64,000 bases of DNA from Oscillospiraceae bacterium (GTDB lineage Bacteria; Bacillota; Clostridia; Oscillospirales; Ruminococcaceae): positions 15,008-79,007 of the forward strand of contig SFLS01000021.1 of the NCBI GenBank assembly GCA_004554485.1, given 5' to 3'. This document shows, one piece after another, positions 18,803 through 27,250 of this stretch. Both the position numbers and the translations under genes were made by a program. How positions within the stretch are numbered: the first letter of the stretch is position 1; each line of letters starts with the position of its first letter. The notes below the pieces were generated by a model. It did not search any database and had not been told where the DNA came from. It saw nothing but the letters and a program-made list of their open reading frames with translations.

Positions 18803-19399
18803 TTACAGCTTGTTTTCCTGTCCGTGGGCCAGCCGGGCGATGTTCCCCCGGTGCGCCCACAGGATCAGCAGGGTGCAGCAGGCGGCGCACAGCACCGGCA
18901 GTACGGCGGGTTGGCCGGTCCGGCCGCACCACAGCCATACCGCGGGCGTCAGCGCCAGCGCCGCTGTTATCGAACCCAGCGAGATATAGCGGGTCAGCAG
19001 CACCGGCAGCGCCCACAGCGCCGCCAGCGGCGGCAGCAGGATGGGGCACAGCACCGCCAGCGTGCCAACGCTGCAGGCAATGCCCTTGCCGCCCCGGAAG
19101 CCGAAAAACAGCGGCCACATATGGCCCGCCACCACAAAGACGGCGGCCACGCACCCACCCCCAAAGCCTGCCAGCGCCCGGCCCAGCAGCGCAGCGGCGG
19201 CGGCCTTGGCAGAGTCCCCGGCAAAGGTCAGCAGGGCGGCCTTCAGGCGGTAGGTACGCAGCATATTGGTGGCGCCGGTGCCGCCGCTGCCGTGCTGCCG
19301 CACGTCATCGTGGAACAGTGCACGGGAAACCAGCACGCCGGTGCTGATGCTGCCCAGCAGGTAGGCAGCCGCCGCGCACAAAAGATATCTCCAAATCAT
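18803..19399 (-). CDS. plsY: Glycerol-3-phosphate acyltransferase PlsY
   Basis: Membrane acyltransferase transferring the acyl group of acyl-phosphate to glycerol 3-phosphate, the first committed phospholipid step. The 198 residues have five to six hydrophobic helices and the family loops GSGGTGATNMLR (about 37-48), GDSAKAAAAALLGR and FGFRGGKGIACSVG. AAGGAG lies 8 bases before the ATG. First gene of the plsY-gpsA operon, and its start codon overlaps the stop of a possible 20-codon leader ORF. Confidence 0.96.
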   Translation of the reverse strand: MIWRYLLCAAAAYLLGSISTGVLVSRALFHDDVRQHGSGGTGATNMLRTYRLKAALLTFAGDSAKAAAAALLGRALAGFGGGCVAAVFVVAGHMWPLFFGFRGGKGIACSVGTLAVLCPILLPPLAALWALPVLLTRYISLGSITAALALTPAVWLWCGRTGQPAVLPVLCAACCTLLILWAHRGNIARLAHGQENKL

Positions 19400-19458
19400 T
19401 TTTTATGGTTCTCCTTCGGGAAATTTCCTCCGCCACGGGATAATATGGGAAAATTCAC
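19396..19458 (-). CDS. Possible 20-codon leader ORF overlapping the plsY start
   Basis: Between the plsY promoter and plsY a strong AGGAGG (19475-19470) is followed after 11 bases by a GTG that opens a 20-codon frame ending KENHKK. Its TGA overlaps the plsY ATG (ATGA), the classic geometry of translational coupling. No regulatory codon run such as a string of one amino acid is visible. The evidence is position only, so it could be chance. Confidence 0.25.
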   Translation of the reverse strand: MNFPILSRGGGNFPKENHKK

Positions 19459-19494
19459 GCCAAACTATTCCTCCTATGGCCGTATATGCCGCTT

Positions 19495-19523
19495 ATTGTA
19501 GCAAAGTTTCCCCGCCGGTGCAA
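19495..19523 (-). promoter_or_regulatory. Promoter of plsY-gpsA
   Basis: Reverse strand TTGCAC (19523-19518), 17-base spacer, TACAAT (19500-19495), preceded by an extended TGC. Confidence 0.65.
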
Positions 19524-19538
19524 GAAAGTTTTTGTAAA

Positions 19539-20297
19539 TTATAAGTTCCTTGTATATCTGCACCTTGGATAATTAGAGCACCCAACGAACTGATGCCCAG
19601 CATTTGTTCCTTGCCTTGCTGTGCGTAGAGCAAGTTGTCCTCCGCATAGTGGACATTTTTCTTCACTTTCCATCCTCGCTCTCACCTCAGCTATGTGTTT
19701 TTCCCTTATTGCTCTATCTTGGTTTGTCAAAGGTTTCAGTCGTTCATAAATGGAACCGATTTGTGAATCGTCTAAAGTGCAAGGATATGTATTCCAAATA
19801 CCTTGCAACAATGTTAGAAACATATCCACTTTGCATACATATGCATTCTCACGCTCCACAACTAGCTCTTTTATCTCACATTGACTCGAAAAAACAACAA
19901 TAGAGATCATTGGAATATTCATTTTCAGGTACTTCTTTAGCACATTTATATGAGAGTGATTCTGCCAAATAGGGTTATAAAAGTGATGCTTTTCAACTTT
20001 CTTCGCCCCGTACCATGTTTTCCCCGCATATAATGTAGCTGTCCAATTTCGGTTGTTTTCATTTCCAAATATATATCCCGAAAAGTTTTTGCTTTCTATT
20101 ACGAATAATCCTTTTGTTGTTATATATAATGCATCAATTTCCGTCGTACTTCCATCTTCTTTTGGAATATATACATTTCTCAGTATCTTTCCGTTTTTCC
20201 CAAACAGATTTATTAGTCCCAGTCTATTTACTATTTTTCTTTCTCCCCATGCACCAATCATCTTTGGAGTTGCAAATAAATCTTTTATTATTCCCAT
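19539..20297 (-). CDS. NERD-domain protein with C-terminal topoisomerase-type zinc finger
   Basis: A 252-residue protein. Residues about 14-130 form a nuclease-related (NERD) domain: IGAWGERKIVNRL, then EIDALYITTKGLFVIESKNFSG with the restriction-endonuclease-like D...ExK. Residues about 212-250 form a four-cysteine finger, CPLCGG...VGCSNYPRC, of the topoisomerase I C-terminal type. This architecture points to DNA binding or cleavage, but the target is unknown. AGGAGG precedes the ATG. The gene is strikingly AT-rich compared with all its neighbours, with A/T-ending codons throughout, indicating recent transfer. It has its own promoter and is a single gene between the plsY operon and an MFS gene. 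Confidence 0.85.
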   Translation of the reverse strand: MGIIKDLFATPKMIGAWGERKIVNRLGLINLFGKNGKILRNVYIPKEDGSTTEIDALYITTKGLFVIESKNFSGYIFGNENNRNWTATLYAGKTWYGAKKVEKHHFYNPIWQNHSHINVLKKYLKMNIPMISIVVFSSQCEIKELVVERENAYVCKVDMFLTLLQGIWNTYPCTLDDSQIGSIYERLKPLTNQDRAIREKHIAEVRARMESEEKCPLCGGQLALRTARQGTNAGHQFVGCSNYPRCRYTRNL

Positions 20298-20323
20298 GTT
20301 GACCTCCTATGATTTGTAGAAAT

Positions 20324-20352
20324 ATTCTATCATAGCCGCATTTAGCATTCAA
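20324..20352 (-). promoter_or_regulatory. Promoter of the NERD gene
   Basis: Reverse strand TTGAAT (20352-20347), 17-base spacer, TAGAAT (20329-20324), 27 bases before the start codon. Confidence 0.55.
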
Positions 20353-20393
20353 CAAGTAGGCTTTATCGCCCACTATTTTCTCGCGTCTCCACC

Positions 20394-20422
20394 TTGTAAA
20401 TACCGTTCATTTACGCTATGAT
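20394..20422 (+). promoter_or_regulatory. Promoter of the MFS transporter gene
   Basis: TTGTAA (20394-20399), 17-base spacer, TATGAT (20417-20422), 64 bases before the start. Confidence 0.6.
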
Positions 20423-20485
20423 AAAAGCAGCCGTTTTCTTCTTCATTCCCGGCAATTAATCTGCGGCAAAGAGGAGTATCCACCC

Positions 20486-21817
20486 ATGAAGCTGAATAAC
20501 AAGCGCACCATTCTGGTGGGGCTCGCGTTTTTTTCCATCTGCGCCTTCTGGCAGATGTACAACAGCGTCATCCCCAAGATCCTTACCTACACCTTCCGTT
20601 TGGATGAGACCTTCTCCGGCGTCATCATGGCCGCCGATAACGTGCTGGCGCTGTTCCTGCTGCCGCTGTTCGGCGCGCTCAGCGACCGCTGCCGTTCTCC
20701 CCTGGGCCGCCGGATGCCCTTCATCCTGGCGGGCACCGGCTGCTCGGTGCTGCTGATGATGCTGCTGCCCCTGCTGGATAACAGCTACGCCGCCAGCCCC
20801 GGCAGCACCAAGCTGGTGCTGTTCATCTGCGTTCTGGGCCTGCTGCTGGTCTCGATGGGCACCTACCGCTCTCCCGCCGTGGCGCTCATGCCGGATCTGA
20901 CCCCCAAGCCGCTGCGCAGCCGCGCCAACGCCATCATCAACCTGATGGGCGCCGTGGGCGGCATCCTGTATCTGCTCATCACCAGCGTGCTGTATTCCTC
21001 CTCGCGGGTGGCGGGGCTGAGCCACGTCAATTACCTGCCGCTGTTCGCCATCGTGGCGGGGCTGATGGCCGTTTCGATCGGCGTCCTGTTCGCCACCATC
21101 CGGGAAAAGAAGCTCGCCGAGGAAAACCGCAAGCTGGAAGCCGAGCACCCCGAATGGAACCTGGCCGAGGTGGATGAAAGCGGCAACGAGGCGCTGCCCC
21201 CCGCCGTCAAGCGGAGCCTGGGCTTCCTGCTGGCCTCCATCGCGCTGTGGTTCATCGGCTACAACGCCATCGAAACATGGTTTACCACCTTTGCCGATAA
21301 AATGTGGGGCATGGCCCTGGGCGACGCCACCCTCTGCCTCACCATCGCCACCGCCGGCGCCATCTGCTCCTATATCCCGGTGGGCATCGTCGCCAGCCGG
21401 ATGGGCCGCCGGCGCACCATCCTGTTCGGCGTGGTGCTGCTGACCGCCTGCTTTGCCGCGGGCTACTTCTACACGCTGTTCAGCAGCCGGTTCCATCCGG
21501 CGCTGTATGCCCTGTTCGCGCTGGTGGGCGTGGCCTGGGCCTCCATCAATGTCAACAGCCTGCCCATGGTGGTGGAAATGTGCCGCGGCAGCGATATCGG
21601 TAAGTTTACCGGCTACTATTACACCGCCAGCATGGCGGCGCAGACCGTCACCCCCATCGTGGCGGGCTGGCTGCTCAAGCATGTCAGCTACTCGGTGCTG
21701 TTCCTGTATGCCGCCGTTTTTGTGGCGCTGGCCTTCTTCACCATGCTGATGGTCCGCCACGGCGATGCCCGGGCCGAAGCCAAAGTCGGCCTGGAAGCCT
21801 TCGACGTGGAGGATTGA
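20486..21817 (+). CDS. MFS transporter, sugar/cation symporter type
   Basis: A 443-residue protein with about 12 transmembrane helices and the MFS loop signatures GALSDRCRSPLGRRMPF (about 65-81) and SRMGRRRT in the second half. A charged central loop (about 205-235) separates the two halves. The layout resembles the SLC45-like sucrose/proton symporter and glycoside-pentoside-hexuronide groups, so a saccharide substrate is plausible but not shown. GAGGAG precedes the ATG. A second MFS gene of similar type lies at 51005-52318. It may be cotranscribed with the CorA-type gene 37 bases downstream. Confidence 0.8.
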   Translation: MKLNNKRTILVGLAFFSICAFWQMYNSVIPKILTYTFRLDETFSGVIMAADNVLALFLLPLFGALSDRCRSPLGRRMPFILAGTGCSVLLMMLLPLLDNSYAASPGSTKLVLFICVLGLLLVSMGTYRSPAVALMPDLTPKPLRSRANAIINLMGAVGGILYLLITSVLYSSSRVAGLSHVNYLPLFAIVAGLMAVSIGVLFATIREKKLAEENRKLEAEHPEWNLAEVDESGNEALPPAVKRSLGFLLASIALWFIGYNAIETWFTTFADKMWGMALGDATLCLTIATAGAICSYIPVGIVASRMGRRRTILFGVVLLTACFAAGYFYTLFSSRFHPALYALFALVGVAWASINVNSLPMVVEMCRGSDIGKFTGYYYTASMAAQTVTPIVAGWLLKHVSYSVLFLYAAVFVALAFFTMLMVRHGDARAEAKVGLEAFDVED

Positions 21818-21854
21818 CGAACGAAACCCATTCGGATAAAAAGGAGGCGCTTTG

Positions 21855-22769
21855 ATGCAGTATTATTCCCTGGCGGAGGGCCTGCGCCCGCTGGAAGAGG
21901 GGCTGCCGACCGCCGAAACCGGCATTCTGGCGGTGCTGGCGCCGGAGGAGCTGGAAACCGCCCCGCTGCCGCCGCACCTCCACCCGCCGCTGCCGCCCGC
22001 CGGCCTGCGGGAAAACCAGTATTGCTGGCTGCGTGTCGAGCAGGGGGAGATCGCCGGACAGATCCGCACCCCGCAGCGGGCCGGACAGCCCGCCCACCGG
22101 CTGACCTTTGCCTGGGCGCAGGGCAATCTGCTGCTGGTCGACCACGACCGCTTTGCCGGCGAATGCCTTGGCCGGATCGCCCAGATGCGCCCGCACGGGG
22201 CGGACGGGGCCGATAATTTCCTGGTGGATCTGCTGCTGGTGCTCACCCGGGATGACCTGATGGACCTGCAGCAGCTGGAAACCCGCCTGACCAATCTGGA
22301 ACAGGCGGTGCTGGCCGATGAGACCGACAAATTCATCCGGCAGATGAGCGCCCTGCGCAAGGAGCTGAACCGGGAAAACCGCTTTTACGCCCAGCTGGCC
22401 GATCTCGCCTCCTCACTGCAGGAGGATGCCGCCGACCTGTTCGACCGCCGCAGTGCCAAGCGGCTGGGGTACTTTCTGCGTCGGGTGGGCAACCTGCGGG
22501 AGGAGACCCAGATGCTGCGGGAATACGCCTCCCAGATCAGCAGCGAATACCAGGCCCAGGTGGATATCACGCAAAACCGGGTGATGAAGCTGCTCACCAT
22601 CGTCACCACCATCTTTCTGCCGCTTTCGCTCATCGCTGGCTGGTACGGCATGAATTTTACCAATATGCCGGAGCTGCACTGGGCACTGGGCTACCCCGCC
22701 GTGATCTTTGCGGCCGTCCTCATCGTCGCGGGGCTCATTTTGTACTTCAGGCGCAAAAAGTGGTTTTGA
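21855..22769 (+). CDS. corA: CorA-family divalent-cation (Mg2+) channel
   Basis: Pentameric inner-membrane channel. The 304 residues have a soluble N-terminal funnel, a long stalk helix (about 175-240), and two C-terminal transmembrane helices with the diagnostic GMN in YGMNF, followed by NMPELHWALGYP and the basic end FRRKKWF. The true ATG is at 21855 after AAGGAGG; a TTG one codon earlier is in frame but closer to the site. The N-terminal half is divergent from E. coli CorA, so Mg2+, Co2+ or Zn2+ transport cannot be separated. Confidence 0.88.
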   Translation: MQYYSLAEGLRPLEEGLPTAETGILAVLAPEELETAPLPPHLHPPLPPAGLRENQYCWLRVEQGEIAGQIRTPQRAGQPAHRLTFAWAQGNLLLVDHDRFAGECLGRIAQMRPHGADGADNFLVDLLLVLTRDDLMDLQQLETRLTNLEQAVLADETDKFIRQMSALRKELNRENRFYAQLADLASSLQEDAADLFDRRSAKRLGYFLRRVGNLREETQMLREYASQISSEYQAQVDITQNRVMKLLTIVTTIFLPLSLIAGWYGMNFTNMPELHWALGYPAVIFAAVLIVAGLILYFRRKKWF

Positions 22770-22787
22770 CCCCTTTTACGGCACAGC

Positions 22788-22820
22788 AAAAAAGCCCCCT
22801 TCCGGGGGCTTTCTTCTTTT
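22788..22820 (+). terminator. Terminator after the corA gene
   Basis: AAAGCCCCC-TTCC-GGGGGCTTT hairpin followed by CTTCTTTT, about 20 bases after the stop. Confidence 0.85.
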
Positions 22821-22849
22821 GGGGGTCGGGGCCTTTTGGTCACCGATAT

Positions 22850-22878
22850 AAAAAAAGCGCCGGCTGGCGGCTTTTTTT
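22850..22878 (-). terminator. Terminator of the tRNA-Met/tRNA-Glu transcript
   Basis: On the reverse strand AAAAAAAGCCGCC-AGCC-GGCGCTTTTTTT, directly after the tRNA-Glu CCA end. The stem has a one-base bulge. Confidence 0.75.
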
Positions 22879-22882
22879 ATTC

Positions 22883-22957
22883 TGGTGACCCGGACGGGAA
22901 TCGAACCCGTGTTACAGCCGTGAAAGGGCCGTGTCTTAGCCGCTTGACCACCGGGCC
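22883..22957 (-). tRNA. tRNA-Glu (anticodon UUC)
   Basis: Cloverleaf on the reverse strand: acceptor GGCCCGG/CCGGGTC, anticodon loop CTTTCAC with UUC, T-loop TTCGATT closed by ACGGG/CCCGT, discriminator A and an encoded CCA. It lies 3 bases after tRNA-Met in one transcript. Confidence 0.97.
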
Positions 22958-22960
22958 GTT

Positions 22961-23037
22961 TGGTAGCGGTAGGTGGATTTGAACCGCCGACACTTCGGGT
23001 ATGAACCGAATGCTCTGGCCAACTGAGCTATACCGCC
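22961..23037 (-). tRNA. tRNA-Met (anticodon CAU), elongator type
   Basis: Acceptor GGCGGTA/TACCGCT, anticodon stem TTCGG/CCGAA around TTCATAC, encoded CCA. The first pair G-T and the lack of three G-C pairs below the anticodon argue for elongator rather than initiator tRNA; a lysidine tRNA-Ile is not excluded. The T-stem reads GGCGG/CCACC, so its third pair is an A-C mismatch. Confidence 0.93.
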
Positions 23038-23064
23038 ATATAAGCGCTTCATCACGCAAGGGTT

Positions 23065-23093
23065 ATTATACTAAAAGGAAAAAGGCTTGTCAA
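23065..23093 (-). promoter_or_regulatory. Consensus sigma-A promoter of the tRNA pair
   Basis: Reverse strand TTGACA (23093-23088), 17-base spacer, TATAAT (23070-23065): a perfect consensus match, as expected for stable RNA. Confidence 0.92.
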
Positions 23094-23215
23094 CACATTT
23101 TTTCTTTTTTCAGGGCCGCATGGGGCAAAAAGCCCATGAAGCCCGCCCCTGTTTCCGGCGTCTTTGACCAAAACGGAGAATTCCGCCCACCGGCGCCGAA
23201 AGCCGCCGGAATGCC

Positions 23216-23244
23216 TTGACCTTTTTCATCGTTTGCACTACAAT
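23216..23244 (+). promoter_or_regulatory. Promoter of guaB
   Basis: TTGACC (23216-23221), 17-base spacer, TACAAT (23239-23244). It gives a leader of about 140 bases. Confidence 0.7.
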
Positions 23245-23266
23245 GATAAAAATATCCGCTGTTCCC

Positions 23267-24869
<1,603 letters not shown>

Positions 24870-24888
24870 TCCATCCCCCAAAAAATTT

Positions 24889-24932
24889 GCCCCCGTCCGC
24901 AGAGCATCCCGCGGCGGGGGCTTTCTTTTTTT
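24889..24932 (+). terminator. Terminator of guaB
   Basis: GCCCCCG-CCGC and GCGGCGGGGGC form the stem around a 10-base loop, followed by TTTCTTTTTTT. Confidence 0.85.
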
Positions 24933-24982
24933 ATCCGCCCGCTTTGGGGCTTTCCTTTGGCCCTGTGAAGTTGCCGTGCGGG

Positions 24983-25201
24983 TCAGCGGTTCACTTCCCG
25001 CTTTTCGGTGCGGCCCAGCAGATAATCCACGCTGACATGGTAAAAATCCGCCAGCGCGCAGAGAACCTGCGGCGGCAGCATCCGCTGGCCGCTCTCATAG
25101 TAGGCATAGGTGCGCTGCGGCACGTTAATGGCTTCTCCGACCTGCCGCTGTGTCAGGTCGGCGTCCTCCCGCAGGTCGCGGATCCTTTGGTATTTCATCA
25201 T
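24983..25201 (-). CDS. XRE-family helix-turn-helix regulator
   Basis: A 72-residue protein that is almost entirely an XRE-type DNA-binding domain: LREDADLTQRQVGEAINVPQ with the recognition helix around QRTYAYYESGQ, then the dimer segment LPPQVLCALADFYHVSVDYLLGR. Start at 25201 or 25198 (consecutive ATGs); the site GGGGTGA is weak. It diverges from a 57-residue gene. The gap between them holds two repeated near-palindromes that are probable operators. Confidence 0.88.
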   Translation of the reverse strand: MMKYQRIRDLREDADLTQRQVGEAINVPQRTYAYYESGQRMLPPQVLCALADFYHVSVDYLLGRTEKREVNR

Positions 25202-25228
25202 CGTATCACCCCACAAAAGTATAGGGGT

Positions 25229-25268
25229 GAATAATTTGTTCTATTGCAAAAGAGAATAAATTGTTCTA
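25229..25268. promoter_or_regulatory. Paired operator-like repeats between the XRE gene and the small gene
   Basis: GAATAATTTGTTCTA (25229-25243) and GAATAAATTGTTCTA (25254-25268) differ at one base and are spaced 25 bp apart. Each is a near-palindrome GAATAA-W-TTGTTC. They flank and overlap the TTGCAA (25244-25249) and TAAAAT (25267-25272) promoter of the small gene. Autoregulation by the XRE protein is inferred. Confidence 0.65.
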
Positions 25269-25272
25269 AAAT
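25244..25272 (+). promoter_or_regulatory. Promoter of the 57-residue gene
   Basis: TTGCAA, 17-base spacer, TAAAAT, with the -10 overlapping the second operator-like repeat. Confidence 0.6.
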
Positions 25273-25295
25273 AGGGATACAAAGGAGGGAGAGCC

Positions 25296-25469
25296 ATGAC
25301 TGCTGCACCAAAAACGGCGGCCGCTATGATGGCGGCCGACAAAATCACGGCGGCACAGCGGGTGTGTGAGGAGGCGTATATGCAAAGCGACGCGCCGGAT
25401 TACCGCAGTCTGTATTTTAAGCTGTTTGGGGCACTGGAGGAAATCCGCAAGCTTCTGGAGCAGGCTTGA
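25296..25469 (+). CDS. Small alpha-helical protein, 57 residues, unknown function
   Basis: ATG at 25296 follows AAAGGAGGGAG at the right distance and has a promoter in front, so the gene is well supported despite its size. The protein begins MTAAPKTAAAMMAADK and ends FGALEEIRKLLEQA, with a predicted second helix rich in Leu/Glu/Lys and a central SDAPDYRSLY. I do not recognise a family. Its divergent placement from an XRE repressor and shared operator sites suggest a small regulated module, possibly left from a mobile element. Confidence 0.65.
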   Translation: MTAAPKTAAAMMAADKITAAQRVCEEAYMQSDAPDYRSLYFKLFGALEEIRKLLEQA

Positions 25470-25513
25470 GCCCCGCGAGACTGGGGCCGGCGACTGCCAA
25501 AACCCGCCGCACG

Positions 25514-25560
25514 CCAAAAAACGACCCGCCCGGCGCAGAGAAACTCCCTGCACCGGGCGG
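25514..25560 (-). terminator. Terminator of the G5/3D-domain gene
   Basis: Reverse strand CCGCCCGG-T-GCAG...CTGC-G-CCGGGCGG stem followed by GTCGTTTTTTGG, 42 bases after the stop. Confidence 0.85.
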
Positions 25561-25601
25561 TAAACTTGATACTCTGTATTTTTCTCGGTTTGATGCAGCG
25601 G

Positions 25602-26690
25602 TCAGTAGTACAGCGTTCCGTTGCCCCATTCCAGCACGTAGATATCCACCGTGCGCAGGCTGTTCAGCACGCTTTCCTGATAGGTTTCGTAGAACAGGTC
25701 CACATCCACCCCTATCTCGCTGATGGCAAACCCGCCGGTATCGCTGGCCAGCGCGTAGCCGTAAACAAATTTCCCGTCGGCGCTGCGGATATACAGCTTA
25801 GTGCCGTAAGGGTATTCGTTGGGGTCCACCGCGATGGTACCGTAGTAGCAATAGCCGCCGCTGCTGCCGTAGCTGTTTTCCGGCGCGGAATAGCCGGTGG
25901 CCTTCTGGCCGGTCTTTACCTTCTGGTAGGTAACGGGGATGCCGTTTTCATCCAGGGGATACTGGCTGCTCCAGTCCAGCCGGGAGATCGCCGCGCCGTT
26001 CTGCCCCTGCAGCACCAGGGCGTCCACCGGGGCTTTCAGCTCCTTGGCGCTGACCAGCGTGCGGGAAACCAGCGTATCTCCCGACCACAGCTCCTCGTAG
26101 GTATTTTCCACCAGACCGGCCTCGCCACCGGTGATCTGCGTACTTCTGCCATTGCGCAGCAAGCTACTGGCCTTGTAGACGGTCTGGTAGGGCAGGGCGG
26201 TCTGCTCCTTTACCACCCTTTTTTCCACCCGCTGCACCGTGATCACGTCGCCGTCCTCCAGCAGAGCGCCGGGCTCCTTGGAGCAGTAGTCGTTTTCGCC
26301 CAGCTCCAGTCCGTTCTGCCGCAGCAGCTCCGCCACGGTGCCGCCGGTCACGGCGCAGGGGATGCTTTCGCCGCCCACCTGCAGCGTCACCTGCATCCCG
26401 CGCTGGATGCTGACCCGGCTGTAAACCAGGGAGGTCTCCCGGGTGGTAACGATATCATTTTCCCGCAGGGTGATCCCCGCGCGGGAAAGCGCCTTTTCGG
26501 TGGGGTCGTCGCGCAGCGCCAGCGCCACGCCGGTCTCGGCCCCATCCGCAATATACAGGATCTTGACGTTTTCGGCCACAGCCAACAGAGACAGACACAC
26601 CGCCACTGCCAACCCCGCTGCGGTAAACGTCCTGCCCCGCAGCAGTCTCCCGACGCGATACAGCCATGCGCCGGGTCTTAACTTTTTCAT
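25602..26690 (-). CDS. YabE-like protein: G5 domain plus 3D lytic domain
   Basis: A 362-residue membrane-anchored cell-wall protein. After a basic start (MKKLRPGAW) one transmembrane segment lies at about 22-42. It is followed by DUF348-like segments (about 45-145), a G5 domain (about 150-225, VEKRVVKEQTALPYQTVYK) and a C-terminal 3D domain (about 275-358) with the conserved aspartates in AVDPNEYPYGTKLYI, ASDTGGFA and GVDVDLFYE. 3D domains are the catalytic part of MltA-like glycan-cleaving enzymes and of YabE/YocH/Rpf-type proteins. AAAGGAG precedes the ATG at 26690. Perfect sigma-A promoter upstream. Confidence 0.85.
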   Translation of the reverse strand: MKKLRPGAWLYRVGRLLRGRTFTAAGLAVAVCLSLLAVAENVKILYIADGAETGVALALRDDPTEKALSRAGITLRENDIVTTRETSLVYSRVSIQRGMQVTLQVGGESIPCAVTGGTVAELLRQNGLELGENDYCSKEPGALLEDGDVITVQRVEKRVVKEQTALPYQTVYKASSLLRNGRSTQITGGEAGLVENTYEELWSGDTLVSRTLVSAKELKAPVDALVLQGQNGAAISRLDWSSQYPLDENGIPVTYQKVKTGQKATGYSAPENSYGSSGGYCYYGTIAVDPNEYPYGTKLYIRSADGKFVYGYALASDTGGFAISEIGVDVDLFYETYQESVLNSLRTVDIYVLEWGNGTLYY

Positions 26691-26722
26691 CTCATGTCTC
26701 CTTTGGATCAAGTTCGGGTTGC

Positions 26723-26751
26723 ATTATACAGGGTTTTTCTCAATTTGTCAA
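26723..26751 (-). promoter_or_regulatory. Consensus promoter of the yabE-like gene
   Basis: Reverse strand TTGACA (26751-26746), 17-base spacer, TATAAT (26728-26723). Confidence 0.9.
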
Positions 26752-26813
26752 ATCGAACGCCGTTTTCTTGTGAAAAATTACAATTTTCCCGCCTTCTGCC
26801 CGGCGCCAGCTTC

Positions 26814-26856
26814 GGCCCGCAGGGCGTTTTGGCTGCGCCAAAACGCCCTGCGGGCC
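26814..26856. repeat. Modular palindromic repeat element R4 (single module)
   Basis: GGCCCGCAGGGC, GTTTTGGC-TGC-GCCAAAAC, GCCCTGCGGGCC: one uninterrupted 20-bp perfect stem with a 3-base loop. It is the simplest member of the family and shares its inner module with R7. It lies between spoVAE and the yabE-like gene. Confidence 0.85.
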
Positions 26857-26881
26857 GCGCCTGCCGCCTGCCCCCGGGGGG

Positions 26882-27250
26882 TCAGCTCTGGTCACGGGAG
26901 CGGAACACCAGCGCCGCCAGCACCGAGAAGAAGATCGCCGCTGCGATGCCGGCTGCGCCTTCGGTCAGGCCGCCGGTCAGCACGCCCAGCAGCCCCTTTT
27001 CGGCCACGGCCTCCCGGACGCCGCGGGCCAACAGGCTGCCAAAGCCGGTCAGCGGCACGGTAGCGCCCGCCCCGGCAAAATCGATCAGAGGCTGGTACCA
27101 GCCCAGCGCCCCCAGCAGCACCCCGGCCACCACGTAGCCGGAAAGAATGCGGGCGGGGGTCAGCGCCGTCCGGTCGATCAGGATCTGCCCGATCAGGCAG
27201 AGCGCGCCGCCCACCAGAAAGGCGTAGAGATAGGGTAACAGTGCTTGCAT
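26882..27250 (-). CDS. spoVAE: Stage V sporulation protein AE (SpoVAEb type)
   Basis: Small membrane protein of the SpoVA channel that moves dipicolinic acid into the forespore and out at germination. The 122 residues have three to four hydrophobic helices (LLPYLYAFLVGGALCLIGQIL at the start) and the family pieces GWYQPLIDFAGAGATVPLTGFG and EGAAGIAAAI. The ATG at 27250 overlaps the spoVAD stop (TGATG), giving coupled translation, with GGAGGAAC upstream. The gene order spoVAC-spoVAD-spoVAE is the standard clostridial one. Confidence 0.93.
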   Translation of the reverse strand: MQALLPYLYAFLVGGALCLIGQILIDRTALTPARILSGYVVAGVLLGALGWYQPLIDFAGAGATVPLTGFGSLLARGVREAVAEKGLLGVLTGGLTEGAAGIAAAIFFSVLAALVFRSRDQS

